64,000 bases of DNA, taken from the NCBI GenBank assembly GCA_964413265.1, contig CAYPRX010000119.1, positions 1 through 64,000 of the forward strand. The letters are read 5' to 3'. The notes beneath the pieces are model-generated. The model saw only the letters and a program-made list of their open reading frames with translations. It did no database searches and was not told where the DNA came from. A program made the translations under genes and the position numbers. Of the stretch, positions 8,501-17,218 are shown one piece after another. The first letter of the stretch is position 1; the number at the start of each line of letters is the position of its first letter. This stretch comes from CAVYGN01 sp964413265. Its GTDB lineage: Bacteria; Spirochaetota; Brevinematia; Brevinematales; JAOACQ01.

Positions 8501-9163
8501 ATGTTCATTAGTGTAAATAATGTATCAAAAACCTATAAAATGGACAAGGTGGAAATCCAGGCTTTAAAAAAAGTTAGTCTGGGCATTGATGCGGGGGATT
8601 TTATCTGTCTTATGGGCCCGAGCGGAGCCGGAAAATCCACCCTTCTTCATATAATAGGATGCATTGAAAACCCGACTGAAGGGGACGTGATCATTCATGG
8701 CTCTAGTGTTAAAAAGATGAAAGACAAAACCCTCTCGCTTTTCAGGAATGCTCATATTGGCTTCATCTTTCAAAGTTTTAACCTGCTGTCTGTACTGACA
8801 GTTTATGAGAATGTCGAATATCCCCTTATGATCCGGGGAGGAAGGGTTGACAGGGAGCATGTAGTATCTGTTATTGAATCTGTAGGGCTCCAGGATTACA
8901 TGAAACACAGACCTGATGAACTTTCTGGAGGACAGAGGCAGAGGGTTGCTGTGGCGAGAGCTCTTGTTACTAATCCTGACATCATAATTGCGGATGAACC
9001 TACAGCCAATCTTGATTCCAAAACAGGCGGAATGATCATAGACCTGCTTCTAGATCTTAACAGAAAGTCCAATACTGCGTTCCTGTTTTCTACACACAGC
9101 GAGGCTGTGTCAAAAAATGCAAAACGCATAATTCATATTCTTGACGGGGAACTGCAGGCCTGA
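8501..9163 (+). CDS. ABC transporter ATPase, LolD/MacB family
   Basis: The ATPase that powers the two adjacent FtsX-family permeases. The chosen start (8501) has an AAGGAG ribosome site and gives 220 residues, normal for LolD-type subunits; a longer reading upstream would overlap the preceding gene. Walker A is GPSGAGKST (residues 39-47), the Q-loop is FIFQSF, the signature is LSGGQRQR near residue 141 and Walker B is IIIADEPT, followed by LDSKTG and the H-loop STH. MacB/LolD-type ATPases drive transfer of lipoproteins or small amphiphiles without moving them through a membrane channel. Confidence 0.95.
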   Translation: MFISVNNVSKTYKMDKVEIQALKKVSLGIDAGDFICLMGPSGAGKSTLLHIIGCIENPTEGDVIIHGSSVKKMKDKTLSLFRNAHIGFIFQSFNLLSVLTVYENVEYPLMIRGGRVDREHVVSVIESVGLQDYMKHRPDELSGGQRQRVAVARALVTNPDIIIADEPTANLDSKTGGMIIDLLLDLNRKSNTAFLFSTHSEAVSKNAKRIIHILDGELQA

Positions 9164-9180
9164 AATTAACGGAGGATGAA

Positions 9181-10404
9181 ATGTTTTATATCAGAATCGG
9201 GCTGAGGAATATAATAAAAAATATAAGAAAAACCGCCCTCACCATGGCGACGCTTTTAGCTGGTATGGCTGCGCTTTTAATATTCAGCGGTAATAATTCT
9301 TATATGTTTAAAGTCATGAGGGAAAATTTTATTAATACTCAATTCGGGCATTTCCAGGTCTATGCCAAGGGGTATCTAGAGAATGGCAATGATTATCCCT
9401 TTGATTACCTGATCAGTGATTATAAAAAAGCGGCTGAAGAATTTAAAAAAATCCCGGGGGTTAAATTCGTTACCCCAAGACTTTCCTTCAAGGGCCTTAT
9501 TTCAGGGGACAAAATAAGTACAGCTGTAATGGGCATAGCTGGAAACCCTGAAGATGAAAAGCTTATGACTGCTTCTGCTTTAACAAACTCTCCTTTTATC
9601 AGTTCCGGTGATCCCTCGGGAATAGTAGCTGGCGACGGATTGTTAAAAATACTTTCCGGAGGAATAGGTGACAGCTTTACCATAATGACATCCATGAAAG
9701 GAGGCGGGATTAATGGTATGGACGCTGTAGTAAGGGGTGTCAGGAAGGGGTATGGAGAATTTGATCAGCTCGGCAAGATGTTCGTACTGGCTGATATTGA
9801 CAGGGTAGAGCGCCTGCTGAATGTCGGAGGATCTGCAGGCAGTCTGATCGTGATGCTTAACAGGACGGATGATGTCGGGAAAACGGAGCCGCTTGTCAGG
9901 TCCTTATGTGAAAAACTCGGGCTTGAGTATAAAAGATGGGATCAGCTTGCAGTCTTTTATAAAAGCGTAAAGGCTATGTATGATATGGATATGCTTATCA
10001 TAACAATAATTATTATGGCAATTCTTATCTTTGTCATAGCCAATACAATGTCTATGAATCTGCTGGAACGGATACGCGAGATCGGGACTATAAGGGCGCT
10101 GGGAACGACAAAAATGAAGGTGGCGTTAATATTTCTGGCCGAGAGCGCTCTTATCGGCATCATAGGCAGTATGGCGGGAACAGCCTTCGGTTTACTGGTC
10201 TCAGTATTTATAAATTCGACCGGGGGTATTTATCATCAGCCAAGTATATACGCTCCCAGCGGTTATCATACTTATATCGTGCCGGAGATAAGGAGCATTG
10301 CTGCATATATTCTCCTCCTGACCATAGTTGCGATCATCTCGGCTGTTTCGACAGCCAGAAAGGCATCCAGGATGGTGATTGCTGATACATTGAGATGGAT
10401 TTAA
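9181..10404 (+). CDS. ABC transporter permease, MacB/LolCE (FtsX) family, first of two
   Basis: A 407-residue permease with one N-terminal helix, a large periplasmic MacB-type domain (residues about 45-260), then three C-terminal helices. The characteristic ERIREIGTIRALGTTKMKV, which couples to the ATPase, follows the second helix. The product of 10415-11635 is a close paralogue with the same layout and many identities (NSMSMNL/NTMNMVI, FNIR/FKNRR, GHFQVY/GHFQIY). Two different permeases with one ATPase is the LolCDE arrangement. The ribosome site GGAGG-like lies 5 bp upstream. Confidence 0.94.
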   Translation: MFYIRIGLRNIIKNIRKTALTMATLLAGMAALLIFSGNNSYMFKVMRENFINTQFGHFQVYAKGYLENGNDYPFDYLISDYKKAAEEFKKIPGVKFVTPRLSFKGLISGDKISTAVMGIAGNPEDEKLMTASALTNSPFISSGDPSGIVAGDGLLKILSGGIGDSFTIMTSMKGGGINGMDAVVRGVRKGYGEFDQLGKMFVLADIDRVERLLNVGGSAGSLIVMLNRTDDVGKTEPLVRSLCEKLGLEYKRWDQLAVFYKSVKAMYDMDMLIITIIIMAILIFVIANTMSMNLLERIREIGTIRALGTTKMKVALIFLAESALIGIIGSMAGTAFGLLVSVFINSTGGIYHQPSIYAPSGYHTYIVPEIRSIAAYILLLTIVAIISAVSTARKASRMVIADTLRWI

Positions 10405-10414
10405 GGAGAAATTT

Positions 10415-11635
10415 ATGTTTTATCTGAAGATAGGGTTTAGAAACCTTTTAAAGAACAGGAGAAGAACTGTACTGACGATGCTTACTATTGTAATCGGCAT
10501 GTCAGCCCTTATAATGGCTAAGGGATTTATAAATTACAGCCTGTGGGGGTACCGTGAATCTATAATCAACGGTGGAGTAGGGCACTTCCAGATCTATAAA
10601 AAGGGTTTTCTTGAACATGGAGATGAAAGGCCCTTTGATTACCTTATTACTGATTATAAAAAAATAATCAGACAGTTATTCGGGATTTCAGGCATGAAAA
10701 CAGTCACACCGAGGCTTCGCTTCCAGGGGATGATAACAAGCGTTGACAAGAGTGCGATTGTTTTCGGGACAGCCGGAATTCCTGAGGATGAGGCACAGTT
10801 CACTACATTTTCCAGACTTAACGATGGAAAGCGGATGAATGATTCCGACCCATACAGTCTTACCATTGGCGGGGGCCTTGCAAAAAGCATATCAGCAAAA
10901 CCAGGTGATCCCTGCACGATTATCGTATCAATGAAGGATGGAAGCGTCAATGCATTTGATTTTAATATCTCAGGTGTAGTCCAGAGCCAGATTGCGGAAT
11001 ATGACAATGTTTATGCCCTTGCAAACCTGAAGACTGTGCAGAAACTTCTCGATATCTCGAATTCAATTGATACTCTTGCAGTTATGATGACCAAGACCGA
11101 GTATGTTGCCAGAGCGGAGCAGGAAGTCAAAGATCTATGCAAAGGGCTTGGCCTGGAATACAGGCGCTGGGATCAGATAGTTCCTTATTATTATGTGGCT
11201 GAGGATTTTTACAACTCAGCTATGAATGTCGCACTGTTGATTATATTTGCGATAGTTATCTTCGCTGTTGCAAATACAATGAATATGGTCATATTCGAAA
11301 GGATACGGGAGATCGGCACTATACGTTCTCTGGGCACCACAAGGATGAAGGTGATGAAGATATTTATATCGGAAAGCTTTCTCCTGGGTCTTTTCGGAAG
11401 CATTCTTGGAATTATTACAGGAATGATCATTACCCTTGTAATTAATTATTCAGGCGGGATACCGATACCGCCCCCGCCTGGAAATTCAAGAGGCTACCAG
11501 GCATTTATACAGCCTGGTTTACTGGACTGCCTGATATATTTTATGCTGTTTATCATCGTATCTTTGTTAGCTGTCATTTACCCGGTATTAAAGTCAGTCA
11601 GAATGGCGATATCTGACACCCTGAGCTGGATATAA
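10415..11635 (+). CDS. ABC transporter permease, MacB/LolCE (FtsX) family, second of two
   Basis: Paralogue of the preceding permease: N-terminal helix, MacB-like periplasmic domain and three C-terminal helices, with ERIREIGTIRSLGTTRMKV as the coupling segment. Length (406 aa) and topology match the first permease, so the two likely form a heterodimer with the ATPase at 8501-9163. A loop between the last helices is rich in proline and glycine (GGIPIPPPPGNSRGY), and both permeases have an extended loop there, perhaps contacting a periplasmic partner such as the LolA-like protein encoded next. Ribosome site AAGGAG. Confidence 0.94.
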   Translation: MFYLKIGFRNLLKNRRRTVLTMLTIVIGMSALIMAKGFINYSLWGYRESIINGGVGHFQIYKKGFLEHGDERPFDYLITDYKKIIRQLFGISGMKTVTPRLRFQGMITSVDKSAIVFGTAGIPEDEAQFTTFSRLNDGKRMNDSDPYSLTIGGGLAKSISAKPGDPCTIIVSMKDGSVNAFDFNISGVVQSQIAEYDNVYALANLKTVQKLLDISNSIDTLAVMMTKTEYVARAEQEVKDLCKGLGLEYRRWDQIVPYYYVAEDFYNSAMNVALLIIFAIVIFAVANTMNMVIFERIREIGTIRSLGTTRMKVMKIFISESFLLGLFGSILGIITGMIITLVINYSGGIPIPPPPGNSRGYQAFIQPGLLDCLIYFMLFIIVSLLAVIYPVLKSVRMAISDTLSWI

Positions 11636-11666
11636 AAGAAAAGATATAAATTAAGGAGATGTCTGT

Positions 11667-12410
11667 ATGAAAAAGATTTTAATTACCATAATCCTCGGGC
11701 TATTGACAATCTGTTCGGGATATTCAATTACTGCTGAGGAAATTCTGCAGAATGTGGATGAGAACCGTTCTGTAGGAACGAACTTTGAGATGACTATTTA
11801 TATGGAAGACTACCGAAAGGGGGTATTATCGGAAACAACGACATTAAAAGGCTTTGTTAAAGGTCCTGACAAATCCATGGTCGCATATACCGAACCTGTA
11901 AATATGAAGGGGAGAAAAATACTGATGGTCAGCGATGATATGTGGGTCTTTCTGCCGGATACTAAAAAGCCCGTACGTTTAACAGCCTCGCAGAGACTTC
12001 TTGGCCAGGCATCAAACGGAGACGTGGTAAAGGTCAGGTTTGATTATGATTACAGCGCGTCCCTTTCAGGAGATGAGACGATAACAGACATTAATTCGGG
12101 GAGCAGGAACTGCTACAGGCTTAACCTGACGGCAAAAAGAAGCGGTGCGACATATCACAGCCTGACCCTGTGGGTGGAAAAAGAAACCTGTTATCCTGTC
12201 AGGGCGGATTTTTTTGCATTAAGCGGTAAAAAGCTTAAAACTGCTTATTACAGCGGTCTCAAGGTAATGGAAGGCAAGAATGTAATTACTAAAACAACGA
12301 TTTATGATGAGATAATCAAAGATAATTACACGATGATCGAGAACATTGATCTTAAAAAGGCCGAGGTGGATGACAGGTATTTTAACAAGGAATATTTACA
12401 GAGGTTGTAA
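11667..12410 (+). CDS. LolA-like outer-membrane lipoprotein-sorting protein
   Basis: A 247-residue periplasmic protein with a signal peptide (MKKILITIILGLLTICSGYS) followed by the LolA-like fold. Recognisable family elements are SITAEEILQNVDENR at the mature N-terminus, KGPDKSMVAYTEPVNMKGRK and DMWVFLPDTKKPVRL, then QRLLGQASNGD. This subfamily (outer membrane lipoprotein-sorting protein) often accompanies RND/MMPL or ABC export systems and is distinct from housekeeping LolA. It follows the two permeases and precedes a probable barrel, which fits a carrier between inner and outer membrane. Confidence 0.9.
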   Translation: MKKILITIILGLLTICSGYSITAEEILQNVDENRSVGTNFEMTIYMEDYRKGVLSETTTLKGFVKGPDKSMVAYTEPVNMKGRKILMVSDDMWVFLPDTKKPVRLTASQRLLGQASNGDVVKVRFDYDYSASLSGDETITDINSGSRNCYRLNLTAKRSGATYHSLTLWVEKETCYPVRADFFALSGKKLKTAYYSGLKVMEGKNVITKTTIYDEIIKDNYTMIENIDLKKAEVDDRYFNKEYLQRL

Positions 12411-12423
12411 TAAGGGATATTAA

Positions 12424-13740
12424 ATGAAAATTGCTTTTTTTACAGTATTAATGATCATCACCATTGCCGCGATTTTTGGTGCAGAAACCAGCGATACAGC
12501 CATGACTAACAGTTCTGAAATTACATATAATGTAAAGTTCTACAATACCGAGACATATACTACCATTGATACAGTTCTTAACCCTGGAGGAATACTCGGT
12601 AATTACGGTGGTCTTACCGGAGAATTGAAATATTACCTTGATTTCAGATGGAAATCGAATTCTCTGGATTTCCAGGCTTCTGACATAGGTTATCTCGATG
12701 CAGTTTCGAATGCAACTTTTACGAACCTCCTGACTGAGGATTACATTTCCTGGCATTTTTCCAGCGTTTTCCTGGATGTGGGAAAGAAAAAGATTACACA
12801 GAGTGTAAGCTTTCTCACTTCTCCGATAGATTTCGCTATTAACAGCTACAATGATATTTCAAAGAACAGAAGTTACAACCTGCAGTTCTCAGAGGGGAAA
12901 TACATGGCAAATGCGGACTGGTTTTCCGATTTCGGTGTAATAGGAATCTGCTATATACCTGAAATCGATTTTGACAGCAACATGCAGACTTACTTTTCCA
13001 GTTCACAAATACAGCAGGAGGAACTGCGTTATTCAATCAATATTTCAGGTGTTGATACGGCACTGGCACTTTCCTATGATTCCAATTTAAGAGCAGGGGC
13101 GAATTTTTCCGAAACTTTAGGCGACAACATTGAAATCCATGCTGAGGGAGCTTATCTTAATTATATTACAAGATTTGGATTAACAACCAATATGGTTATA
13201 ACGGGCTTTGACCCGGTTCAGATGCAGAATATATATTCCCCTCTTTTAACTAACACACAGGAATATGTCAGTAATATTTTTCAGATTATAGTAGGGGGAA
13301 CATATAACAATGAATATTTTTCAATAACTGTAGAGTATTATTATAATGAAGGCGGTTACGATTACAAAGACTGGTTAAATATCATGAATTCAATTAAAAA
13401 TTTCAGGGCTAACTATGATTCCCAGCCTAATGCTCCTTTCAGCGTAGAAAATCTTGGTATTTCCTGGATGTTTATGACAAATAACTCACTACTTGATGTC
13501 TGTCAGAATTATCTTTTTGTAAGAGTAACTAACCCGCCGGATGATAATCCAGGGCTGTCATGGATAACACTTTTAAATCTTGAGGATTTGAGCGGAATGG
13601 AAATTTTTTCAATCACATATGTGTGGGGCAACATATCCTTAACAGGCCAATTTACTTTTGACTTCGGGGATGATTATTCTGAATTTAAACTTCTCGGACA
13701 GGCCTGGTCTCTAGGATTGGAACTTGCGCTCAGTATTTAA
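12424..13740 (+). CDS. Predicted outer-membrane beta-barrel protein
   Basis: A 438-residue protein with a signal peptide (MKIAFFTVLMIITIAAIFGA) and then alternating polar and aromatic stretches typical of outer-membrane strands. It ends in LGLELALSI, compatible with a terminal strand although the usual final aromatic residue is missing. No named domain is recognised; position after a LolA-like protein resembles the barrel partners found with LolA-like/MMPL export systems. It is last in the operon, 14 bp after the LolA-like gene. A ribosome site is weak (AAGGGAT). Barrel assignment is by pattern, not by family match. Confidence 0.72.
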   Translation: MKIAFFTVLMIITIAAIFGAETSDTAMTNSSEITYNVKFYNTETYTTIDTVLNPGGILGNYGGLTGELKYYLDFRWKSNSLDFQASDIGYLDAVSNATFTNLLTEDYISWHFSSVFLDVGKKKITQSVSFLTSPIDFAINSYNDISKNRSYNLQFSEGKYMANADWFSDFGVIGICYIPEIDFDSNMQTYFSSSQIQQEELRYSINISGVDTALALSYDSNLRAGANFSETLGDNIEIHAEGAYLNYITRFGLTTNMVITGFDPVQMQNIYSPLLTNTQEYVSNIFQIIVGGTYNNEYFSITVEYYYNEGGYDYKDWLNIMNSIKNFRANYDSQPNAPFSVENLGISWMFMTNNSLLDVCQNYLFVRVTNPPDDNPGLSWITLLNLEDLSGMEIFSITYVWGNISLTGQFTFDFGDDYSEFKLLGQAWSLGLELALSI

Positions 13741-13793
13741 TTTGGCATTTAAGAACGAAAAGGCTATAATAGTGTTCCGGAGGTTTTGTATTA

Positions 13794-15182
13794 ATGTCTT
13801 TTCGTTCTTTTCTTGCAAGAATTGACAATAAAAATATCAGGCGGGGGCTTTACTATTCCAATCTGGACGGCATAGCCTGGGCTGTTATGTACGGACTCGC
13901 CGAAAATTTTATAGTTCCATTTTCCCTCTTATTCGGCGCGACGGTTTTCCAGGTAAGTCTGATCACGGGGTTCGGACAGCTTGGATCAGGGATATCTCAG
14001 CTGGCCGGAGCCAGGTTTGTCAACTGGCTGAAAAAAAGAAAAATTTTATCCATTATCAGCAATATTATCCATGCCTTGTCATGGGTGGTGATTTTTGTCT
14101 TCACTGCCCTTACCGGAAATCCATGGTATGTCGTAATTTTTTATGGTATCGGCCTTACCGCTACTAATTTTGGAGGGCCAGGCTGGCTTTCATGGATGCA
14201 CGAACTTATGCCGCGCAAGGTAAGAGGAGAATACTGGGGAATCCGGAACCGCAACATGGGTATTGCGCAGTTGTTATCCATAACCTTTGCTGGGGTTTTC
14301 CTTTTTATAGCGAAAAAAGACAATTTTGAAGAATTGGCTTTCGGTTTTCTGTTAATGGCCGGTTTTATATTCAGATCGGCCAGTCCTTTTTTACTTTACA
14401 GGCAGTATGAACCACCAATGAAGGTTACCGAGGGAAGCCACGCGTTTAAATTTCATATATTCTTATCCAAGCTTTTCACTACAAATTTCGGACGCTTTGT
14501 TTTTTACAGTATAATGCTGACATTTGCCTCTAATATGGTGGGTCCAGTACTGCCAGTTTATTTACTGCAGATTGTTCATCTGAATTATCTCCAGTTCACT
14601 GCCGTAATGATGGTCCAGCAGATAAGCTCTTTTGTCTTTATGACGTATTGGGGACCTTTATCTGATAAATACGGTAATTACAGGGTTCTCATATTGACTA
14701 CACTGGCCCTTCCGCTCCTGGCTTTTGGCTGGATGATTGTCCGGGATTTCTACCTGATGATTCTCCTGCAGATATTCAGCGGTTTCGTTTGGGCAGGAGT
14801 GAACCTTTCCACGAGCAATTTCATCTTTGACGCTGTCAGAAGGGAAAACATTTCCAAGATCATGGCCTATTATAATATGATGAATATGATGTGCGTTTTT
14901 CTTGGAGCTGGTGCTGCCGGGGGTTTAATCGATATACTGATAAAGGGTAAATTTTCATACGGAATCTTCAACGGATTTACATTGGTATTCTTAATATCTG
15001 GTTTACTGAGGATAGCAATTATAGCTATTTGCAGAAGCAGCTTCAAAGAGGTCAGGGAAACTGAAAAATCGCCTAAATTTCACTACTTCTATATCTATAA
15101 ACCAGCTCTTGAAGTGCTGGACTTTTTTCAGGAAACAAGCGGCAGGATATTCAGGAAAAAGACTGAGAAGAATAATGTATGA
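13794..15182 (+). CDS. Major facilitator superfamily transporter
   Basis: A 462-residue integral membrane protein with about twelve predicted helices. The central cytoplasmic loop lies near residues 205-225, and SDKYGNYRVLI after helix 8 resembles the MFS motif A repeat in the second half. The N-terminal half has GQLGSGISQLAGARFVNWLK at the corresponding place. Start chosen at the ATG with a GGAGG site 8 bp upstream. The substrate cannot be inferred. Its 3' end overlaps the convergent aldo/keto reductase gene by 32 bp. Confidence 0.88.
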   Translation: MSFRSFLARIDNKNIRRGLYYSNLDGIAWAVMYGLAENFIVPFSLLFGATVFQVSLITGFGQLGSGISQLAGARFVNWLKKRKILSIISNIIHALSWVVIFVFTALTGNPWYVVIFYGIGLTATNFGGPGWLSWMHELMPRKVRGEYWGIRNRNMGIAQLLSITFAGVFLFIAKKDNFEELAFGFLLMAGFIFRSASPFLLYRQYEPPMKVTEGSHAFKFHIFLSKLFTTNFGRFVFYSIMLTFASNMVGPVLPVYLLQIVHLNYLQFTAVMMVQQISSFVFMTYWGPLSDKYGNYRVLILTTLALPLLAFGWMIVRDFYLMILLQIFSGFVWAGVNLSTSNFIFDAVRRENISKIMAYYNMMNMMCVFLGAGAAGGLIDILIKGKFSYGIFNGFTLVFLISGLLRIAIIAICRSSFKEVRETEKSPKFHYFYIYKPALEVLDFFQETSGRIFRKKTEKNNV

Positions 15183-16143
15183 TGGCGTTCTCTCTTTCTC
15201 TGATGAGGAGTTCAACTTCATCCTTTAGAGCTTCATCAAGTTCCAAGTCGGCAGCCCGGTATGTTTCCATTATCTGTTCCGGCCTTCGCGCCCCTACTAT
15301 GGCTGCGGTCAGTTCAGGCCTGCGAAGTGTCCATGCTATGGCCAGCTGGGAGACTGTCATTCCGTAAATTTCAGCTAACCTCGAAAGTTTATTTACGAAT
15401 GTCAGATTAATTGAGAGTTCAGGTTCCTGAAAATGACTGTCTTTATGCCTGTGATCATCAGGAGAAAGGTTTTCCATACGTTCCTTAGTAAAACTGCCAC
15501 TTAGAAGGCCTTTATACATCGGGCTGTATGAGATGACCCCTATTTTGGTTTTATAGCAGTAGCCTAAAATTTTATCTTCTATTCCTGGAACTATCATGCT
15601 GTAAGGCGGCTGAAGGCTTGTTATAGGATATATCTTCTCAGCCCTTTCCATCTGTGAAACGCTGAAATTTGAAACACCACCATACCTTATTTTTCCCTCC
15701 TTTATAAGTTCCGAGATTGCCTGCCAACCCTCTTCGATTTCATTATCAGGATCAGGCCAGTGGATCTGATACAGGTCGATCGTATCTATACCCAGACGTT
15801 TAAGGCTGGATTCAGCTTCGTGTTTTATGCTATCCCTTTTCAGGCTTCCGCCGAGATTACCCATACTGTCCCATACCCTTTCACACTTTGTAGCTATAAT
15901 GGGTTTTTCCTTCATTCCCTTCAGGGCCTTTCCGACCATCTCTTCTGAATGTCCCAGACCGTAAGCTGCTGCTGTGTCTATCCAGTTTATCCCGAGGTCA
16001 ATTGCCTTAAAGATAGTCTGGATGGATAATTCATCATCCTGGGGCCCCCATGAAAATTGCCAGCCGGCACCTCCGATGGCCCAGGTACCCAGGCCTACAG
16101 CAGTGATTTCAAGACTGCTTCTGCCCAGTTTTTTCGTTTTCAT
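15151..16143 (-). CDS. Aldo/keto reductase family oxidoreductase
   Basis: An NADPH-dependent carbonyl reductase of the aldo/keto reductase superfamily, 330 residues. The active-site tetrad is visible: Asp and Tyr in WIDTAAAYGLGHSEE, Lys in PIIATKCERVW and His in LYQIHWPDPDNE. The C-terminal cofactor region includes AIVGARRPEQIMET. It reads toward the MFS gene, and the last codons of the two overlap. Substrate unknown; the sequence is closest in style to the YghZ/Tas-like broad group. Confidence 0.93.
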   Translation of the reverse strand: MKTKKLGRSSLEITAVGLGTWAIGGAGWQFSWGPQDDELSIQTIFKAIDLGINWIDTAAAYGLGHSEEMVGKALKGMKEKPIIATKCERVWDSMGNLGGSLKRDSIKHEAESSLKRLGIDTIDLYQIHWPDPDNEIEEGWQAISELIKEGKIRYGGVSNFSVSQMERAEKIYPITSLQPPYSMIVPGIEDKILGYCYKTKIGVISYSPMYKGLLSGSFTKERMENLSPDDHRHKDSHFQEPELSINLTFVNKLSRLAEIYGMTVSQLAIAWTLRRPELTAAIVGARRPEQIMETYRAADLELDEALKDEVELLIRERENAIIHYSSQSFS

Positions 16144-16297
16144 AGAGTTCTCCTCTTAAATTATATTAACTTTACTTCATTAATATATCAATTTCAGCAA
16201 TTTGTGTCCAGTCCAGCAGAGAATGTTCGCTGTATTGCATCTTTTTTTCTTCATCGGTACTTAGATAAATATAAATTTAAGCACTTGGAGGTGCATT

Positions 16298-16873
16298 ATG
16301 AAAAGAGTATGCGCTTATGTAATAAGCATTGCGGCAATTCTTGTCATAAACTCGGCAGGTTTCTCACAAATGTTTGATGATGGGCCGGGATTCTATCATC
16401 CTGGAGACGATCACTGGGGAATGCGCTTTTACCATCATAGGATGATGTCTCCAGAACTCCGTGCTATTGTCGATAAACTAAATCTTGAAACCACTATTGA
16501 GACCTTCCGTGTAAACGTAGAAAAGGTAAGGCTGGATGCTGCTGAAAAAAAGATCCCCCTCAAAGAAAAAGCCAGGGTGACATTGGCGAATTTAAAAGAG
16601 CTCTTTAAAAAATACCAGAGCGATAAAACTGTTTCTAAGGATATCGTCCAGGCCCTGAAAGATTTGAACAGTACGAGAATCGCCATACGTCAGATCAGTA
16701 AAGACAGTTTTACAAAGATTCGCGCCTTAAAGGAGGGACTTGACAGCGATATAGACAAAGCTGTTGATCTTTATATACAGAAAATCTCTGCAGGGGGAAG
16801 TGAACTTGATGAACTCGCCAAGCACTTTAACGACTGGAAATTCGACAGGGGCAGATTTCACATGGAACAATAA
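16298..16873 (+). CDS. Secreted helical protein, possibly Spy/CpxP-like
   Basis: A 191-residue protein with a signal peptide (MKRVCAYVISIAAILVINSA, cleavage near FSQ). The mature N-terminus is rich in His, Asp and Phe (GFYHPGDDHWGMRFYHHRMM), followed by a long amphipathic helical part with LNLETTIETFRVNVEKVRLD and KIPLKEKARVTLANLKELFK. That layout resembles periplasmic helical chaperones or metal sensors of the Spy/CpxP/CnrX group, but no LTxxQ motif is present. The His-rich head could bind metal. The start has a GGAGG site; a strong terminator follows 27 bp after the stop, so it is probably monocistronic. Confidence 0.78.
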   Translation: MKRVCAYVISIAAILVINSAGFSQMFDDGPGFYHPGDDHWGMRFYHHRMMSPELRAIVDKLNLETTIETFRVNVEKVRLDAAEKKIPLKEKARVTLANLKELFKKYQSDKTVSKDIVQALKDLNSTRIAIRQISKDSFTKIRALKEGLDSDIDKAVDLYIQKISAGGSELDELAKHFNDWKFDRGRFHMEQ

Positions 16874-16899
16874 ACAGTTTTCCCCAATAATACCCACTA

Positions 16900-16930
16900 C
16901 CCCGCCCCTCTGGATGGAGCGGGGTTTTTT
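16900..16930 (+). terminator. Rho-independent terminator
   Basis: CCCCGC (16900-16905) pairs with GCGGGG (16919-16924) and is followed by six T (16925-16930). It ends the transcript of the secreted protein gene at 16298-16873. Confidence 0.85.
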
Positions 16931-16933
16931 AGT

Positions 16934-17092
16934 TTATGCAGTTTCATCAAAATTATTGCCGATTTCCGGTTCTTCCAGCCTGTGCTGCTGAACAGTATCT
17001 TCCTCCCTTTCAGCTTCCTCCGCTCTATTCTCCTCTCTTTGAATCGGTTCCAAAACGATCTCAAGGGGCTGCTGTACCGGTGTGATAATCAT
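16934..17092 (-). CDS. Acidic microprotein, ITPVQQ family (member 1)
   Basis: A 52-codon gene on the minus strand, ATG at 17092 with an AAAGGAA site 8 bp upstream. The product starts MIITPVQQ, has a Glu/Arg-rich middle (REENRAEEAEREED) and ends GNNFDETA. The unlinked microprotein at 22135-22338 starts MLITPVQQ and ends GNMVDFTA, with a charged variable middle, so both ends are conserved while the centre is not. That pattern supports real coding. No signal peptide or membrane helix. A plausible promoter (TTGACA at 17139-17144, TAGATT at 17116-17121, minus strand, 17-bp spacer) lies upstream. Function unknown. Confidence 0.75.
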   Translation of the reverse strand: MIITPVQQPLEIVLEPIQREENRAEEAEREEDTVQQHRLEEPEIGNNFDETA

Positions 17093-17154
17093 ATAAATTT
17101 CCTTTTATTGTATATAATCTAATGTCAAGACAGTAATATGTCAACGGTCAAAGG

Positions 17155-17183
17155 TTGAAATTTTATTACCAAGGCATTAAAAT
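17155..17183 (+). promoter_or_regulatory. Promoter of the MFS-prenyl synthase-UbiA-NADH dehydrogenase unit
   Basis: TTGAAA (17155-17160), a 17-bp spacer and TAAAAT (17178-17183), 35 bp before the start codon at 17219. Two TGTCAA hexamers and GTCAAAGG lie within 45 bp upstream and could be regulatory half-sites. Confidence 0.6.
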
Positions 17184-17218
17184 ACTTATCAAATAGCGTC
17201 TTGATGGAGGAAAATACT

